Of a DNA stretch of 64,000 bases, positions 30,319 through 40,693 are shown piece by piece. Origin of the DNA: Streptococcus sp. 29892 (lineage in GTDB: Bacteria; Bacillota; Bacilli; Lactobacillales; Streptococcaceae). The stretch lies in NCBI RefSeq assembly GCF_032594935.1, contig NZ_CP118734.1, positions 1,702,001-1,766,000 on the forward strand, in the 5' to 3' direction. Below the pieces are notes generated by a model that made no database searches, was not told where the DNA came from, and worked only from the letters and a program-made list of their open reading frames with translations. How positions within the stretch are numbered: position 1 is the first letter of the stretch; every line of letters starts with the position of its first letter. A program made the position numbers and the translations under genes.

Positions 30319-32187
30319 ATGACTCTAACACAACAATTTAAACAAAATAGTCACATTATCACGACTTCTGTCTGCCTAGTATTTATCCTGGTAGGGATAA
30401 TCCTGCTACAGACCGGGCAAGGATGGGCACCCTTCCTCTTCATTTCAGCCTTTGTCATCGGAGGCTACCAGTCAGCCAAGGAAGGACTGACAGAATTGTT
30501 CGTTGACAAACACCTGTCTGTTGACCTGCTCATGATTTTGGCGGCTATCGGATCTGGCCTCATCGGCTACTGGATGGAAGGAGCCCTGCTCATCTTCATT
30601 TTCTCCCTTTCTTCTACGCTGGAAGAATTGGCCATGGAAAAAAGCAAGAATGCGATTGCAGCTCTGATGAACATGACACCTCCAACTGCTCGTAAAATTG
30701 AAGAAAATGGCGACATCACCGTTTTGGACACGGCAATCATTCGCGTCGGTGACCTCCTGCAAGTTCGGAAGGGGGACACGGTGCCACTGGATGCCACCCT
30801 CATCAGCCAGCAATCCATCTTTGACGAATCTATGATTACAGGCGAGCCTCTGCCTGCGGAAAAAATAGCAGGTTCGGCTGTTATCGGCGGAACCATTAAC
30901 CAAGGGCCAACTGTGACCGTACAAGTTACGGCTGAGAAAGGAGATGCCCTCTTCGATAAAATCGTCCAGATGGTCGAAAATGCCCAAGAATCCAAATCAA
31001 AAACTGCTACTTTCATTGAAAACATGGAAGATACCTATGTCAAAGTTGTCTTGGTGGTGGTACCGCTCTTCATTCTCTTTGCTCATTTTGCTTTAGGTTG
31101 GGACTGGTTGACCGCCTTCTACCGTGGCATGATTCTCTTGACCATCGCTTCTCCTTGTGCCCTCGTAGCTTCTTCTTCACCGGCAACACTTTCTGCCATC
31201 AGCCGTGCGGCACGCAAGGGCATGATTATCAAGGGCGGTGACATTGCGGATAATATCGCCAATCTAGAAGCAATCGTCTTTGACAAGACGGGTACCCTAA
31301 CCATTGGTAAACCTGAGGTTATAGGGGCAACCTATCTTGGCGATGAAAAGCTAATCAAGGAAGTCGTTCAAGCAGTTGAAAAACAATCTAGCCACCCGAT
31401 TGCACAGGCTCTCATGACCTATACGGCTGACAGCTCTGCTATTGCCCTCCAAAGCCTAGAAGACGTGACCGGTAAAGGCTTGGTAGCCCGCTATCAAGGC
31501 GACAGCTGGAAAATCGGTAAGGCGGATTTTGTGGTAAATAGTTTAGTGAGTCCGCTGTCTGCGGACTTGAGGGCACAAATCGATGAGGCAGAAAGTACTG
31601 GGAAAACCCTGGTCTATGTCAGCCAAAATGATGTCCTTGTGGCGATTTTTATGGTGGAAGATAGTTTGAAGCCAGAGAGTAAACTCCTTATCTCTCAGCT
31701 GAAAGAGATGGGAGTGACACCCATTCTCTTGACAGGTGACCAAGAAAAGACGGCTCGTTACGTAGCGAGTCAGGTCGGCATTGATCGGGTCATTGCCAAC
31801 TGTCTGCCGACGGATAAGGCTGCTGTTATCCAAGAACTGCAAACCGAGTTTGCGTCTGTCGGTATGGTGGGGGACGGTATCAACGATGCTCCTGCCCTTG
31901 CTCAAGCCAATGTCAGCTATGCCATGGGAAGCGGTACGGACATCGCTATGGAGTCGGCCGACATCGTGCTCATGGAGGACCTGACGAGAATTCCTTACTC
32001 TATCCGCCTGTCTAAGAAAATGCGGGGCATCATTAAGCAAAATATCGTCTTTGCCCTGTCTGTCATTGCCCTTCTTATCATTTCCAATCTCTTCCAGTCT
32101 ATCAATCTGCCACTCGGGGTAGTCGGACACGAAGGATCTACCATTTTGGTGATTTTGAATGGGTTGAGACTCTTGTACTTTAAATAA
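30319..32187 (+). CDS. pmtA: P1B-4 metal efflux ATPase (PmtA-like)
   Basis: A 622-residue heavy-metal P-type ATPase. It has the phosphorylation motif DKTGTLT near residue 323, the actuator TGEP, the HP motif SSHPIAQAL and the hinge GDGINDAPAL. The transmembrane metal signature is SPCALVASS, and the last helix carries HEGST, which together mark the P1B-4 group. PmtA of streptococci exports ferrous iron and cobalt and is PerR-controlled; the PerR boxes in its promoter agree. No N-terminal metal-binding domain is present, as usual for the group. It limits Fenton damage under peroxide stress. Confidence 0.9.
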   Translation: MTLTQQFKQNSHIITTSVCLVFILVGIILLQTGQGWAPFLFISAFVIGGYQSAKEGLTELFVDKHLSVDLLMILAAIGSGLIGYWMEGALLIFIFSLSSTLEELAMEKSKNAIAALMNMTPPTARKIEENGDITVLDTAIIRVGDLLQVRKGDTVPLDATLISQQSIFDESMITGEPLPAEKIAGSAVIGGTINQGPTVTVQVTAEKGDALFDKIVQMVENAQESKSKTATFIENMEDTYVKVVLVVVPLFILFAHFALGWDWLTAFYRGMILLTIASPCALVASSSPATLSAISRAARKGMIIKGGDIADNIANLEAIVFDKTGTLTIGKPEVIGATYLGDEKLIKEVVQAVEKQSSHPIAQALMTYTADSSAIALQSLEDVTGKGLVARYQGDSWKIGKADFVVNSLVSPLSADLRAQIDEAESTGKTLVYVSQNDVLVAIFMVEDSLKPESKLLISQLKEMGVTPILLTGDQEKTARYVASQVGIDRVIANCLPTDKAAVIQELQTEFASVGMVGDGINDAPALAQANVSYAMGSGTDIAMESADIVLMEDLTRIPYSIRLSKKMRGIIKQNIVFALSVIALLIISNLFQSINLPLGVVGHEGSTILVILNGLRLLYFK

Positions 32188-32193
32188 TTAAAT

Positions 32194-32227
32194 AAAATTC
32201 CTCGATTCAAAAGAACCGAGGAATTTT
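32194..32227. terminator. Bidirectional terminator between pmtA and the amino-acid permease
   Basis: AAAATTCCTCG ... CGAGGAATTTT stem with T runs on both sides; serves the two convergent genes. Confidence 0.85.
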
Positions 32228-32899
32228 TTAATAAGTCGCCAATCGTTTTTCCAAGTGTACTTGACCGACAGCATATAGTGTACAGATCACCCAATAAATG
32301 AGGGCTACACAGATATAAACTGTCATGTAGTCGGACTTGGCTCCACCGACTATTTTGGCCTTATTGAAAATCTCTGGCACTGTAATCATAGCTGTCAGAG
32401 ATGTACTTTTAACCATGTCCAAAAGCACATTGCTAAGAGGCGGTAGGGCAATTCGGAAGGCTTGGGGAATGATGATTTTTCGATAAATCACATTGGTCCG
32501 CAAGCCCAAGGAACGCGCCGCCTCCCACTGTCCCTTATCAATGGCTGAAAGAGATGCACGAATAATTTCAGAAATATAGGCACTGGACATGGATGTAAAA
32601 GCAATGATGGAAGCCGAAATAGCATCAAGCTGTAGCCCCATGAAAGGCAAGCCAAAATAGATGAAAAAGAGGAGAACCATGAGAGGAATACCCCTCATGA
32701 GAGAAATGTGAGTCATGGCCAGCCAACGTAAGGGACCAATCTTAGACATACGCATCAGAGCTACAAAGAAACCGCAAAAGGTCCCCAAGGCAAAGCCAAT
32801 TAAAGACAGAGAAAGAGTGTAAGGTAAGCCTTCCAAAATCTGCGGAACGGCTTCCTTCGCAATCTCTGCATTAAAAACTGCCTGCCAGTTGATTTCCAT
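32228..32899 (-). CDS. Polar amino-acid ABC transporter permease
   Basis: A 223-residue HisM/ArtQ-type permease with about five membrane helices. It contains the typical SLMRGIPLMVLLFFIYFGLP segment and the EAA-loop SLGLRTNVIYRKIIIPQAFRIALPPL. It is a membrane half of a PAAT-family importer. The solute-binding lipoprotein gene is 90 bp upstream in the same direction, but no ATPase gene is adjacent, so the ATPase must come from elsewhere, as sometimes happens in streptococci. Confidence 0.9.
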   Translation of the reverse strand: MEINWQAVFNAEIAKEAVPQILEGLPYTLSLSLIGFALGTFCGFFVALMRMSKIGPLRWLAMTHISLMRGIPLMVLLFFIYFGLPFMGLQLDAISASIIAFTSMSSAYISEIIRASLSAIDKGQWEAARSLGLRTNVIYRKIIIPQAFRIALPPLSNVLLDMVKSTSLTAMITVPEIFNKAKIVGGAKSDYMTVYICVALIYWVICTLYAVGQVHLEKRLATY

Positions 32900-32990
32900 A
32901 TCTTCTCCTCTTTCCTAAAAACCAGATAGACCTTGCCAGTCTTTAACTGACAAAGTCTATACAACATACAATTTAATTTCTTACCAAGTC

Positions 32991-33869
32991 TTATTCAACT
33001 TCGATAACTGGCAATTTATCAGCATTTTCAACTGGTACTGATAGGTCTTGTCCTGCATAGTATTTCTCAGAAATAGCTTTCAAGGTACCATCAGCTTTCA
33101 TTGCTTCAAGAGCTTCGTCAATTTTTTCTTTCAAGCTTGTATCAGCCTTGCTCATGACAATCCCTTGTTCAGTTGGGTTGTACTGAGCTGCACCCATCTT
33201 CACTTTGATGTCTGGGAAATTAGCCTTAGCCCATTTAATAGCCATTACCTGTGTAAAGTAGTCGTTTGGAATGAAATCTGTACGACCTGTTGATACATCA
33301 CGCAAGTAAACATCGTTGGTTACGTTGTCATAGATAACTGGCTCCGCACCTTGCTTTTCAGCAATTTTCATGTACTGAGTACCTGCGCCACCACCAGCTT
33401 TCTTGCCAGTCCAGTCGCTCAAGTCAGCTGCTTCGATCCCTGATGAACCATCTTCACGGACGATATAACCACCAACTGAATACTTGTAAGGGATAGAGAA
33501 GTTATACTTTTCCTTACGAGCTTCGGTCATGTCAAAGTTGTTAACAGAAATATCTACCTTACCACTGTCAACCGCTGTAAAGGCTTCTGCCACACCGATT
33601 TCTTGGTATTCAATTTCTAGTTTCAAACGCTTACCAATTTCATTGATCATGTCAATTTCATAACCGACCAATTCTTTGGCATCGTTGTAGTAAGAAGTTG
33701 GGAAGAGGGTTCCTGGTGTAGCAACTTTCAAGACACCTGCTTCTTGTACTTTTTCCCACTGGGTTTGGCTAGCTGAAGAAGAGCTTTCTGTGCTTGTTGA
33801 AGTATTTGAACAAGCTGCAAGAGTAATTGATGAAACAAGCAGGGCTGATGCCAACAATTTTTTCAACAT
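32991..33869 (-). CDS. Amino-acid ABC transporter substrate-binding lipoprotein
   Basis: A 292-residue family 3 periplasmic-type binding protein. The signal peptide ends in lipobox LAAC (Cys about 20), followed by a Ser/Thr-rich linker (SNTSTSTESSSSASQ). Binding-site features include LVGYEIDMINEIGKRL and VDISVNNFDMTEARKEKYNFS. It belongs with the permease downstream. A leader of about 120 bp contains an imperfect inverted repeat (33920-33929 with 33943-33951) of unknown role. Substrate is probably cystine or another polar amino acid, not provable here. Confidence 0.9.
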   Translation of the reverse strand: MLKKLLASALLVSSITLAACSNTSTSTESSSSASQTQWEKVQEAGVLKVATPGTLFPTSYYNDAKELVGYEIDMINEIGKRLKLEIEYQEIGVAEAFTAVDSGKVDISVNNFDMTEARKEKYNFSIPYKYSVGGYIVREDGSSGIEAADLSDWTGKKAGGGAGTQYMKIAEKQGAEPVIYDNVTNDVYLRDVSTGRTDFIPNDYFTQVMAIKWAKANFPDIKVKMGAAQYNPTEQGIVMSKADTSLKEKIDEALEAMKADGTLKAISEKYYAGQDLSVPVENADKLPVIEVE

Positions 33870-33996
33870 AGGTTCTAATCTCCTTTGGAAGCTTAGGCTT
33901 CTCTTTTTTCTTTTTCTCGGTGTTAACCCACCAACTTTTATAGGGTAACACTTTTAAAGAGATTTGGCAAGTATTTTATCTGAAAAATGAATTCCC

Positions 33997-35445
33997 TTAC
34001 AAGTTGAGTAAACCTGCCGCTTCCATCTGGTCTGCCAACTGCAAGAGTAAATCCTCTCGTCCCTTGGCTGCTGTCAATTGGATACCAATCGGCAATCCGT
34101 CAGCCCGCACATAAGTTGGCAGAGAAATTGCTGGCTGACCACAAATATTGGCCTGCTGCGTAAAGGGAGTTAGGGCTAGGCTGTCCTCGAACATTTGCCA
34201 GATCAAGTCCTGCTGCTCTTCCATGGAATAGTTCTGGGTCTGCTTGAGGCGGTCCAGCAAATCTGCTGATAGGTCAAATTGCCCATGCTTGGGCGCTACA
34301 TCAGCCACTGTCGGCGTCAGGAGCAAGTCGTATTCCTCATGAAAATGTGCCATTCTGGCTCCAAACTGGTCCCAGTCCAAGAGGGCCTTGGAGTGCAATT
34401 TGGCCGGAATGGTTTGCCCGCTTTGGTAAATAGCCCAGGACATAACTTCCATGTCATCCAGGGTCATCTGACGCCCAAAAGCTGCTTCGATATCGTCAAA
34501 CATCTGGGCCGTATCCACGCTGTTCATCAGGTAGAAGGATTTCATTAGGGCCACTCCATCCAGAGGATACTCTGATAATTCCACCACTTCATGCCCCAAA
34601 TTTGCCAAGTCATGACAGGCTTTTTGAACCGCTTCTACCGCTTCAGAACTGACCTTGCTCCCTACTGGAGATTTGGTATAGTAGGCGATTTTAAGGGGGC
34701 GTGAACCTTTTCCAAAAACCTCCTCCTCGCTCAGCTTGGCAAGGGGAAAGGGAGCTTCTAGCTGATAGTCCTGGAAATGATAGAGCAGGCGCTGGGTGTC
34801 TCGGACAGACTTGGTCAGGGCAAAATTGACAGATGCCCCCTGCCAGCCACGATAGGACTTAGGTCCAACTGGAATCCGACCACGACTGGTTTTAAGCCCA
34901 ATCAAGCCATTGAAGGAGGCTGGGATACGAATAGACCCACCACCATCAGATGCAGCGGCAATAGAAACCATGCCTGAAGCTAGTGCTGCAGCTGCACCAC
35001 CACTTGATCCACCGGCATTACGACTAGGATCCAAGGGAAGATTGACAGGACCATGCAGGCTGGCGTCTGAGATATTTTTAAAGCCGAACTCCGGTGTGTT
35101 GGTTCGACCGACAATGATGAAACCCAAGTCCTTCAAGCGTTGGACATAGGTATCGGTATGGCCTGCTGGTCGACCAGCAAGCAGGCCAGAACCTGCAGAA
35201 GATGGTTGCCCCTTTTCATTTTGCCCCAAATCCTTGAGCAAGAAGGGAACCCCTGCAAATGGCTTGCCCAGATAGTCTTCTTTTTCTGCTTCTTTCATGG
35301 CTTCTTCATATTGCTTGCTGACAACCGCATTGAGGGTGGGATTGAGATTTTCTATTCTGTCAATCGTTTCTTGCACCAATTCCTTGGCAGAAACCTGTTT
35401 CTGATTGACAGCCTGAGCCATGGCTGTCGCATCTTTCCATTCCAT
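33997..35445 (-). CDS. Amidase-signature enzyme
   Basis: A 482-residue amidase-signature hydrolase. The Ser-cisSer-Lys triad is visible: Lys in PFLLKDLGQ near residue 72, the Gly/Ser-rich block GGSSGGAAAALASG near 146, and the nucleophile Ser in GGSIRIPASFN. It starts 20 bp after the lipoate ligase stop, so it is probably the last gene of the SirTM operon. Amide substrates vary widely; given the neighbours, hydrolysis of lipoamide or of an ADP-ribose/nicotinamide-related amide is possible, but only by context. Confidence 0.88.
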   Translation of the reverse strand: MEWKDATAMAQAVNQKQVSAKELVQETIDRIENLNPTLNAVVSKQYEEAMKEAEKEDYLGKPFAGVPFLLKDLGQNEKGQPSSAGSGLLAGRPAGHTDTYVQRLKDLGFIIVGRTNTPEFGFKNISDASLHGPVNLPLDPSRNAGGSSGGAAAALASGMVSIAAASDGGGSIRIPASFNGLIGLKTSRGRIPVGPKSYRGWQGASVNFALTKSVRDTQRLLYHFQDYQLEAPFPLAKLSEEEVFGKGSRPLKIAYYTKSPVGSKVSSEAVEAVQKACHDLANLGHEVVELSEYPLDGVALMKSFYLMNSVDTAQMFDDIEAAFGRQMTLDDMEVMSWAIYQSGQTIPAKLHSKALLDWDQFGARMAHFHEEYDLLLTPTVADVAPKHGQFDLSADLLDRLKQTQNYSMEEQQDLIWQMFEDSLALTPFTQQANICGQPAISLPTYVRADGLPIGIQLTAAKGREDLLLQLADQMEAAGLLNL

Positions 35446-35465
35446 AGGGACCTCTATTTCTGCTT

Positions 35466-36491
35466 TTATCCTTCGCTCAGCATCAAGCCGACCAACTCTT
35501 CCGCACTAATCTTCCCGAAATAATGCGCCATGTCCAAATCCGCCAAGGCTGCTTGAAGATCATCTTCGAGCAAACGCGTGCCGATTAGCTTGTTTTCGAC
35601 TTCGTCAATATTGCCCTTGGCAAAGAAATCTCCGTAAATACGGCATTTGGCAATGCGGCCTTTTTCAACTTCGAGGTGAATATCCACTGTTCCACCAGCA
35701 AAACGACCATCACGGTGGTAGCTATACTGTGGCGAATTACCGTAGTTCCATTCCCAGTTCTTATACTTGTCTGCCACCAACTTGTCAATAGCTGCCCAGT
35801 CTTCCTCAGTCAAGACATAGCGTTTTGCCTGGTCGATGGACTCAATGCCCAATAACTTGCAAGTAATGAGGTTCTTAAATTCCTCTGTTGTGACAGACTG
35901 GTATTCTTCTGCCAAGTATGGACGGATGGTACCCACACGGCTTTTGACAGACTTGATACCTTTTGATTCAATCTTTTTCTTGTTGGGATTGAGGACCTTG
36001 GACATGGCTTCTTCGTCAATATCCAAAAGGAGAGAGTAGCCACCATAGACACGGTTGTTGCTGATGGTCATGGCTGCACCTGACACCTTTTTCCCTTCAA
36101 TCACCAGGTCATTGCGGCCTGTTTGCTCTACCTCAACAGCTCCCAACTCATGTAGGGCCTTGATAGCAGGCTGGTAGGCACGTTTGAAATCTCCAAAAAT
36201 CCCGTTATCTTGAATTAAATAGCAGACATTGACAGAACCCTTATCCACATAGATGGCACCGCCACCTGTATCCCGACGAACCAAAAGGATATTGTTCTCT
36301 TTGAGGTAGTCTTCATTGATTTCGACCAAGGCATTTTGGAACTTGCCAATCTCTACCTTGGGGTCACAGTAATAGGGAAAGAGAATATCATCATCCAAGA
36401 AGACATTTTGCTGAACATAGACCTGCATAGCTAGAGCAACTGCTCCATCGCTGACATATTGGCCGTTACGAATTGGTTCTATTAGATACAT
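35466..36491 (-). CDS. lplA: Lipoate-protein ligase A
   Basis: A 341-residue two-domain LplA. The catalytic domain has [20 protein letters not shown] near residue 78 (lipoyl-AMP binding) and the catalytic Lys in [14 protein letters not shown] near 133. The C-terminal accessory domain is complete. It activates free lipoate with ATP and attaches it to a carrier Lys. Its start overlaps the sirtuin gene by 26 bp, so the preferred carrier is probably the GcvH-like protein encoded three genes upstream. No lipoate-dependent dehydrogenase complex is in the window. Confidence 0.93.
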   Translation of the reverse strand: MYLIEPIRNGQYVSDGAVALAMQVYVQQNVFLDDDILFPYYCDPKVEIGKFQNALVEINEDYLKENNILLVRRDTGGGAIYVDKGSVNVCYLIQDNGIFGDFKRAYQPAIKALHELGAVEVEQTGRNDLVIEGKKVSGAAMTISNNRVYGGYSLLLDIDEEAMSKVLNPNKKKIESKGIKSVKSRVGTIRPYLAEEYQSVTTEEFKNLITCKLLGIESIDQAKRYVLTEEDWAAIDKLVADKYKNWEWNYGNSPQYSYHRDGRFAGGTVDIHLEVEKGRIAKCRIYGDFFAKGNIDEVENKLIGTRLLEDDLQAALADLDMAHYFGKISAEELVGLMLSEG

Positions 36492-37371
36492 GTTTTTCTC
36501 CTTTAAAATAAATTTTATGGGTTTCTTTTAATAATTGGGCACCGTCTTCTGCCAGGGTCAAACTTCGTTCCCTAATAGGCAGAGGTAGGCGATAGTGTTT
36601 TTGATTAAGACAGACATAGAGGGCCTGGGGATTTTGCTGGACTCGTGTCTGGAAGGGAGTCTTGATAAACTGAGGCGTGGTAAAGCCAATCCCGATTTCC
36701 AGATAGAGGACCTTACCTGTTTGATGCTCTTCTAAAAAGGCATCGTAGCGAGCTTTTTGGGCAAAGAAATCTGGCGATTCAACCATGCCCTTTTCGGCAT
36801 TGCGTTTGTTAATCTCGAAAGGGGCATCACAGACTGGACAACGCGGAATTAGGTCATAGGGAATCTTCATATCCTCCTGCTCTGCTATCATCCGACGAAT
36901 GAGGGCATCATCTCGATAGGTCTGGTCATGGCAATGGCGACTGCATTGCCAGAGACCGTATTCCCCTTGAATGTGGAAAACCTTATTCCTATCGTAGTCG
37001 GCAACCCAAAAGGCATTGTCTGCATTGGTGGTGATGATGTGATAGGGCTTGGTTTCTAAAAGCTCCCGCAAATGGATATAGGAGGCACCAACAGGCTGGT
37101 CCAGATAATTAAGGGCAACAAAGCGGCTCTGAAAGGCCCAATATTCCTCCGTGCTTTCAAAGTCAAAAAGGCTAGCCTGCAACATATCCAAAAAGCCGTA
37201 CTTGGCGATAAAATCTGGAAAGGCTGTTTCAAAACGTGGACCGATGTAGGTAAAGCCATCCGCCGCAGACATGCCTGCTCCAATGCCCACCACCACCGCA
37301 TCAGCTTCAGCCAGCAAACCTGCAAGCAGCTCCGCCTGAGTTTTTTCTTCTTGTTTAAGCGTCTGCCACAT
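36466..37371 (-). CDS. SirTM-class sirtuin (protein mono-ADP-ribosyltransferase)
   Basis: About 301 residues. The NAD-binding start [15 protein letters not shown] (near residue 30) and TTNADNAFW (near 115) identify a Sir2 fold. In SirTM enzymes the catalytic sirtuin His is replaced by Gln; here the place reads VFHIQGEYG. The zinc site is probably CSRHC plus CPVC. Family members ADP-ribosylate the lipoylated GcvH-like carrier and lack deacetylase activity. Two ATGs compete (37377, 37371). AAGGAGG abuts the first and is correctly spaced from the second, so I use 37371. It lies between the macrodomain and lplA in one operon. Confidence 0.92.
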   Translation of the reverse strand: MWQTLKQEEKTQAELLAGLLAEADAVVVGIGAGMSAADGFTYIGPRFETAFPDFIAKYGFLDMLQASLFDFESTEEYWAFQSRFVALNYLDQPVGASYIHLRELLETKPYHIITTNADNAFWVADYDRNKVFHIQGEYGLWQCSRHCHDQTYRDDALIRRMIAEQEDMKIPYDLIPRCPVCDAPFEINKRNAEKGMVESPDFFAQKARYDAFLEEHQTGKVLYLEIGIGFTTPQFIKTPFQTRVQQNPQALYVCLNQKHYRLPLPIRERSLTLAEDGAQLLKETHKIYFKGEKHVSNRTNS

Positions 37372-37411
37372 GGACATCCTCCTTTTCTCCTAATAAGGCT
37401 GTATAGTAGCT

Positions 37412-38182
37412 CTAGTCTTCCACCGTATAGGTCGAAAAAATGACCTTTAGGGGATAGGTTGTTTCCGTCAGCCACTTGCGGACAGTTCGAACTGCCACTT
37501 CCGCCGCCTGGTCCTTGGGATAGCCAAATTCCCCTGTTGATAGAGCTGGAAAGGCGATTGCTTTAAGACCACGCGCCTGAGCCTCCTCTAAACAGGACAG
37601 GTAGCACTGCTCCAAGAGCCCTCTCCGAATAGCCGAAACTGGCTTACCTTCTGGGATAAAGGGTCCCACCGTGTGAAAGACCAAACCAGCTGGCAGGTGA
37701 AAACCAGGTGTCACCATGACCTTGCCAACTGCTGCTGGAAGACCTTGGTCTTCCATTTTCTTGGCACAAAACTGGCGTAACTCCAAACCAGCAAAGGTAT
37801 GGAGGGCATTGTCCAGACAGGCGTGGTTGGGGATAAAACAGCCCAGCATCTGACTATTGGCAGCGTTGACCACTGCATCAACCTGCAAATGACACAAATC
37901 TCCTGGATAGAGAAAAATCTGAGGGTCGCTCGTCGGCTGACAGACTGACACATCCTGCATATGTTCCTCATGATAGGCTGCTAGAAAGGCCTCCTCCGCT
38001 ACCAGATAGTCCGCCCCAATCGGTCCCGCTGGTCGTTGATTGACCAAACCTCTCCAAATCGGAATAGCTTCTTCAAGACTAGTCAATTCAAGCTCCGCTG
38101 ACTGTAGATCACCATTCTCAGTCTTCAAGATGGCAATCATAGACCCCAGCAAGTCTAGCATCTCTTCCTTAAGCATCTTCAA
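37412..38182 (-). CDS. Zinc-type macrodomain ADP-ribosyl hydrolase
   Basis: A 256-residue macrodomain with an N-terminal helical extension of about 90 residues. The ADP-ribose-binding loop is [14 protein letters not shown], and the later [15 protein letters not shown] and FPALSTG complete the fold. The stretch [18 protein letters not shown] after the loop carries the Cys-x5-His-x1-Cys set that binds an active-site zinc in the macrodomains of SirTM operons. It removes the ADP-ribose that the neighbouring sirtuin attaches to the lipoyl carrier. It overlaps the carrier gene by 14 bp. Confidence 0.92.
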   Translation of the reverse strand: MKMLKEEMLDLLGSMIAILKTENGDLQSAELELTSLEEAIPIWRGLVNQRPAGPIGADYLVAEEAFLAAYHEEHMQDVSVCQPTSDPQIFLYPGDLCHLQVDAVVNAANSQMLGCFIPNHACLDNALHTFAGLELRQFCAKKMEDQGLPAAVGKVMVTPGFHLPAGLVFHTVGPFIPEGKPVSAIRRGLLEQCYLSCLEEAQARGLKAIAFPALSTGEFGYPKDQAAEVAVRTVRKWLTETTYPLKVIFSTYTVED

Positions 38183-38501
38183 GTGCTAAAAAGGCTTCTT
38201 CAGACACATCGGTTAAGCGAATCAACCAGTTTTCTTCTGGTTTTTCCGAATTGAGCAAGGTTGGTTGTTCCAGAGCAGCCGTATTGCGCTCTACCACCCG
38301 ACCTGCAATAGGGGTCAGGATAGCCATAACTGTTTTTGAGGCTTCGAGATTGAGAATCTCATCATTGACTTCTAAGACTTCCTTGTCGGAAAAAATAACA
38401 AAACCAAGTGTACCGACATCATCCTGCAACTCTGCTGTCATACGAATAGTGTAAATAGCATCTTCTTTTTCTACCCAGAGGTAGTTGGCAATTTTTTTCA
38501 T
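38169..38501 (-). CDS. GcvH-like lipoyl carrier protein (GcvH-L)
   Basis: A 110-residue lipoyl domain related to glycine-cleavage H protein. The modified Lys is K56 in [13 protein letters not shown], and the [12 protein letters not shown] strand precedes it. The rest of the glycine cleavage system is absent nearby. In SirTM operons this protein is lipoylated and then ADP-ribosylated, so it acts as a switchable carrier or sensor, not a glycine-cleavage subunit. It overlaps the flavin oxidoreductase stop codon upstream and the macrodomain start downstream, so dosage is coupled. Confidence 0.93.
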   Translation of the reverse strand: MKKIANYLWVEKEDAIYTIRMTAELQDDVGTLGFVIFSDKEVLEVNDEILNLEASKTVMAILTPIAGRVVERNTAALEQPTLLNSEKPEENWLIRLTDVSEEAFLALEDA

Positions 38502-39493
38502 AGTGTCTCACTTTCTACAATTTGTGCTAGTAATTCGATGGCTTTCAAGCGGTTATCAATCCCTGAAACCAAGGGGATAAAGAGGAGTTCGTCTGGCTGA
38601 CAAGCTGCAACCAGTCTTTCAAGTTGCTCCTTGACTTCTGCTGGATTGCCAATAATCATCCGACTGCGGTGCTGGGCAATTCTTTCCCTATCCTGCTCCG
38701 TCAGATCATAGGCCTGATAGGTGGCTAGGCTTGGAAAATGGGTAAATTCATTAAAATCTTGCTTGCCCAACATCCAAATATCTAGCGATTTTGCCAGATT
38801 TTCTGCCTCCTGACTGGTTTCCGCAATCACTACAAAGAGGGCCAGGGCAAAATGCGGTTGCGCCATGATGTCTGACGGCTGAAACTCCCTACGGTAATCC
38901 TGAGCCAATTTTCCAGCTGTTTCCACAGGATCATGGGGAATGTAAGGGAAGCTACCAAAGACATAGCCCAAGCCCTCCTTAGCAGACAGAGCCATGGACT
39001 GCCCACCCATCCCCAAGGTGAAGATTTCTGGGTAGCTTGCCAGCTTGGGCGACAGACCAATGACTTCATCTCTTCCTGTCAGATAGCCTGTAAACTGCTG
39101 GATCCATTTGTCAAATTGACTGGGTTGAAACTGGCTACGCATGTGCTCTTTAACCAGAGCCGTTCCGGTAGAATTTCCCAAGCCGATGTCCACCCGACCT
39201 GGAAACAGAGTTTCCAAACTGGCTGCCAGCTCTGCTATTTTATAAGGCGAATAATGCAAGCCCATGATGCCGCCCGAACCCAGATGAATCCGCTGGGTCC
39301 GACTGGCCAAGTAAGGAATCACGACCTCGGGACTGCCGATGGTCAGGGCATGGACATTGTGGTGCTCCGCCAACCAAAACCGATGGTAGCCCAAGCGATC
39401 CGCCGCCTGCACCAGCGCCAAACTATCCTGCCAGGCCTCCTGATAGGTCCGGCCCTCATCCAAAAGCCCATAGTCCAAGAGACTAATCTTCAT
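38498..39493 (-). CDS. Luciferase-like (LLM) flavin-dependent oxidoreductase
   Basis: A 331-residue TIM-barrel flavoenzyme of the bacterial luciferase-like group 1. Key stretches are [20 protein letters not shown] near residue 33, [15 protein letters not shown] and [12 protein letters not shown]. It uses FMN or FMNH2, but the substrate is unknown. Overlaps its neighbours on both sides (4 bp and 11 bp), so it is a firm member of the SirTM operon. A role in oxidising or reducing the lipoyl carrier, or another thiol redox partner, is suggested by the company it keeps only. Confidence 0.88.
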   Translation of the reverse strand: MKISLLDYGLLDEGRTYQEAWQDSLALVQAADRLGYHRFWLAEHHNVHALTIGSPEVVIPYLASRTQRIHLGSGGIMGLHYSPYKIAELAASLETLFPGRVDIGLGNSTGTALVKEHMRSQFQPSQFDKWIQQFTGYLTGRDEVIGLSPKLASYPEIFTLGMGGQSMALSAKEGLGYVFGSFPYIPHDPVETAGKLAQDYRREFQPSDIMAQPHFALALFVVIAETSQEAENLAKSLDIWMLGKQDFNEFTHFPSLATYQAYDLTEQDRERIAQHRSRMIIGNPAEVKEQLERLVAACQPDELLFIPLVSGIDNRLKAIELLAQIVESETL

Positions 39494-40685
39494 ACCTTTC
39501 CTCCTCGTAGTGTTTTTCTAGGCTACGGAAAACCTCTCGCGATTCCCTCGGCAACGACTCCCCATAGTCCATCAAGGGAACAATATCCTTGAAAGAAGCC
39601 TGGGGAATAGCCAGCTTGGACAGGTCTTCTGACTTGATCCGAAGTTGAATCTCTTCTGGTTTGCCGGCCGCGATCTTGTGGACAAACTCAGGATCGGTGA
39701 TAAAAGGTGTTGATAGACCAACCATATCCGCATGCTCCAAGGCCTCAATAGCCTTCTCCGCCGAATTGATTCCCCCTGTCGCCATAACCACCAGCCTATC
39801 CTTTAAGGCATCATGAACCACCTGATTGACCAAGCACCCCTGATGACGCCCAGCTCCTCGAACCTGATTGCGAAAGACATCATGTCCCCATGAAGCGATG
39901 GCTAGGTAGTCAATCCTTGCAACATCCAAAGCCATGTCCATGAACTGTAAAAATTCCTCGATAGAATAGCCGATACTGGCTCCTCTTGTTTCTTCAGGCG
40001 TTGCCCGAAAACCGAGGATAAAGTCAGCTGGCGCCAACTGGTCAATCACTTCCTGAACCTTCCGCAAGACTTCTAAACCAAAACGGGAACGATTTTCCAA
40101 GTTTTGACAGCCATAGCGGTCCTGACGCTGATTGGAAAAAGTCGAAAAGAAGGTCTGAATCAGCAAGCGCTGGGCAGAAGAAATCTCCACTCCCGCAAAA
40201 CCCGCTTCAATAGCTCGCCGCGTCGCCTGACCATAGGCCTCAACCAGCTCTTCCAGCTCTGCTATAGTCAACTCTTTCACCTCATGGGGAAAGGGTGCAT
40301 GGAGCTTCATGGGACTGGGACCATAGACCAGCTTGTCCCGCTGAAGGGTATGGCTGGAAAAACGACCAGCATGGGTCAGCTGCAAGATCGCCTTTGCCCC
40401 CTTGGACTGCATGACCTGGGCCAGTTTTCGCAAACCAGGAACATCCTCATCCTTGGCCACGCTAAAACCAAACTCAAACAACTGCCCCTTGGGGTCCACA
40501 TAAGCCGCCCCTGTGATTTGCAAGGGAGCCGCATCCGCCCGCCGTTCCGCATAGTCCAAATCATCCTGAGTCACCAAGCCATCTGCTGTGGAGGAATTGG
40601 TCACCATGGGCGATAGGACAAAACGGTTGGCTAGGACGGTTTGGTGCAATGGCAGAGCTTCAAATAATGCTTGATAGGCTTCCAT
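39483..40685 (-). CDS. NADH:flavin oxidoreductase, Old Yellow Enzyme family
   Basis: A 400-residue OYE-type TIM barrel. It starts with the family pattern NRFVLSPMVTNSS, contains ILQLTHAGRFSS near residue 100 (substrate and FMN contacts) and LVVMATGGINSAEKAIEAL near 300. It reduces activated alkenes or other electrophiles at the cost of NAD(P)H. It lies 8 bp after the LipL-like gene and overlaps the LLM gene, hence same operon. The C-terminal Fe-S/FAD domains of larger members (2,4-dienoyl-CoA reductase) are absent. Confidence 0.9.
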   Translation of the reverse strand: MEAYQALFEALPLHQTVLANRFVLSPMVTNSSTADGLVTQDDLDYAERRADAAPLQITGAAYVDPKGQLFEFGFSVAKDEDVPGLRKLAQVMQSKGAKAILQLTHAGRFSSHTLQRDKLVYGPSPMKLHAPFPHEVKELTIAELEELVEAYGQATRRAIEAGFAGVEISSAQRLLIQTFFSTFSNQRQDRYGCQNLENRSRFGLEVLRKVQEVIDQLAPADFILGFRATPEETRGASIGYSIEEFLQFMDMALDVARIDYLAIASWGHDVFRNQVRGAGRHQGCLVNQVVHDALKDRLVVMATGGINSAEKAIEALEHADMVGLSTPFITDPEFVHKIAAGKPEEIQLRIKSEDLSKLAIPQASFKDIVPLMDYGESLPRESREVFRSLEKHYEEERYED

Positions 40686-40693
40686 ACTTCCTC

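Noticed and set aside
33920..33951. Possible T-box or riboswitch before the amino-acid binding protein
   Set aside because: There is only one imperfect inverted repeat; no T-box sequence, specifier loop or terminator was found.
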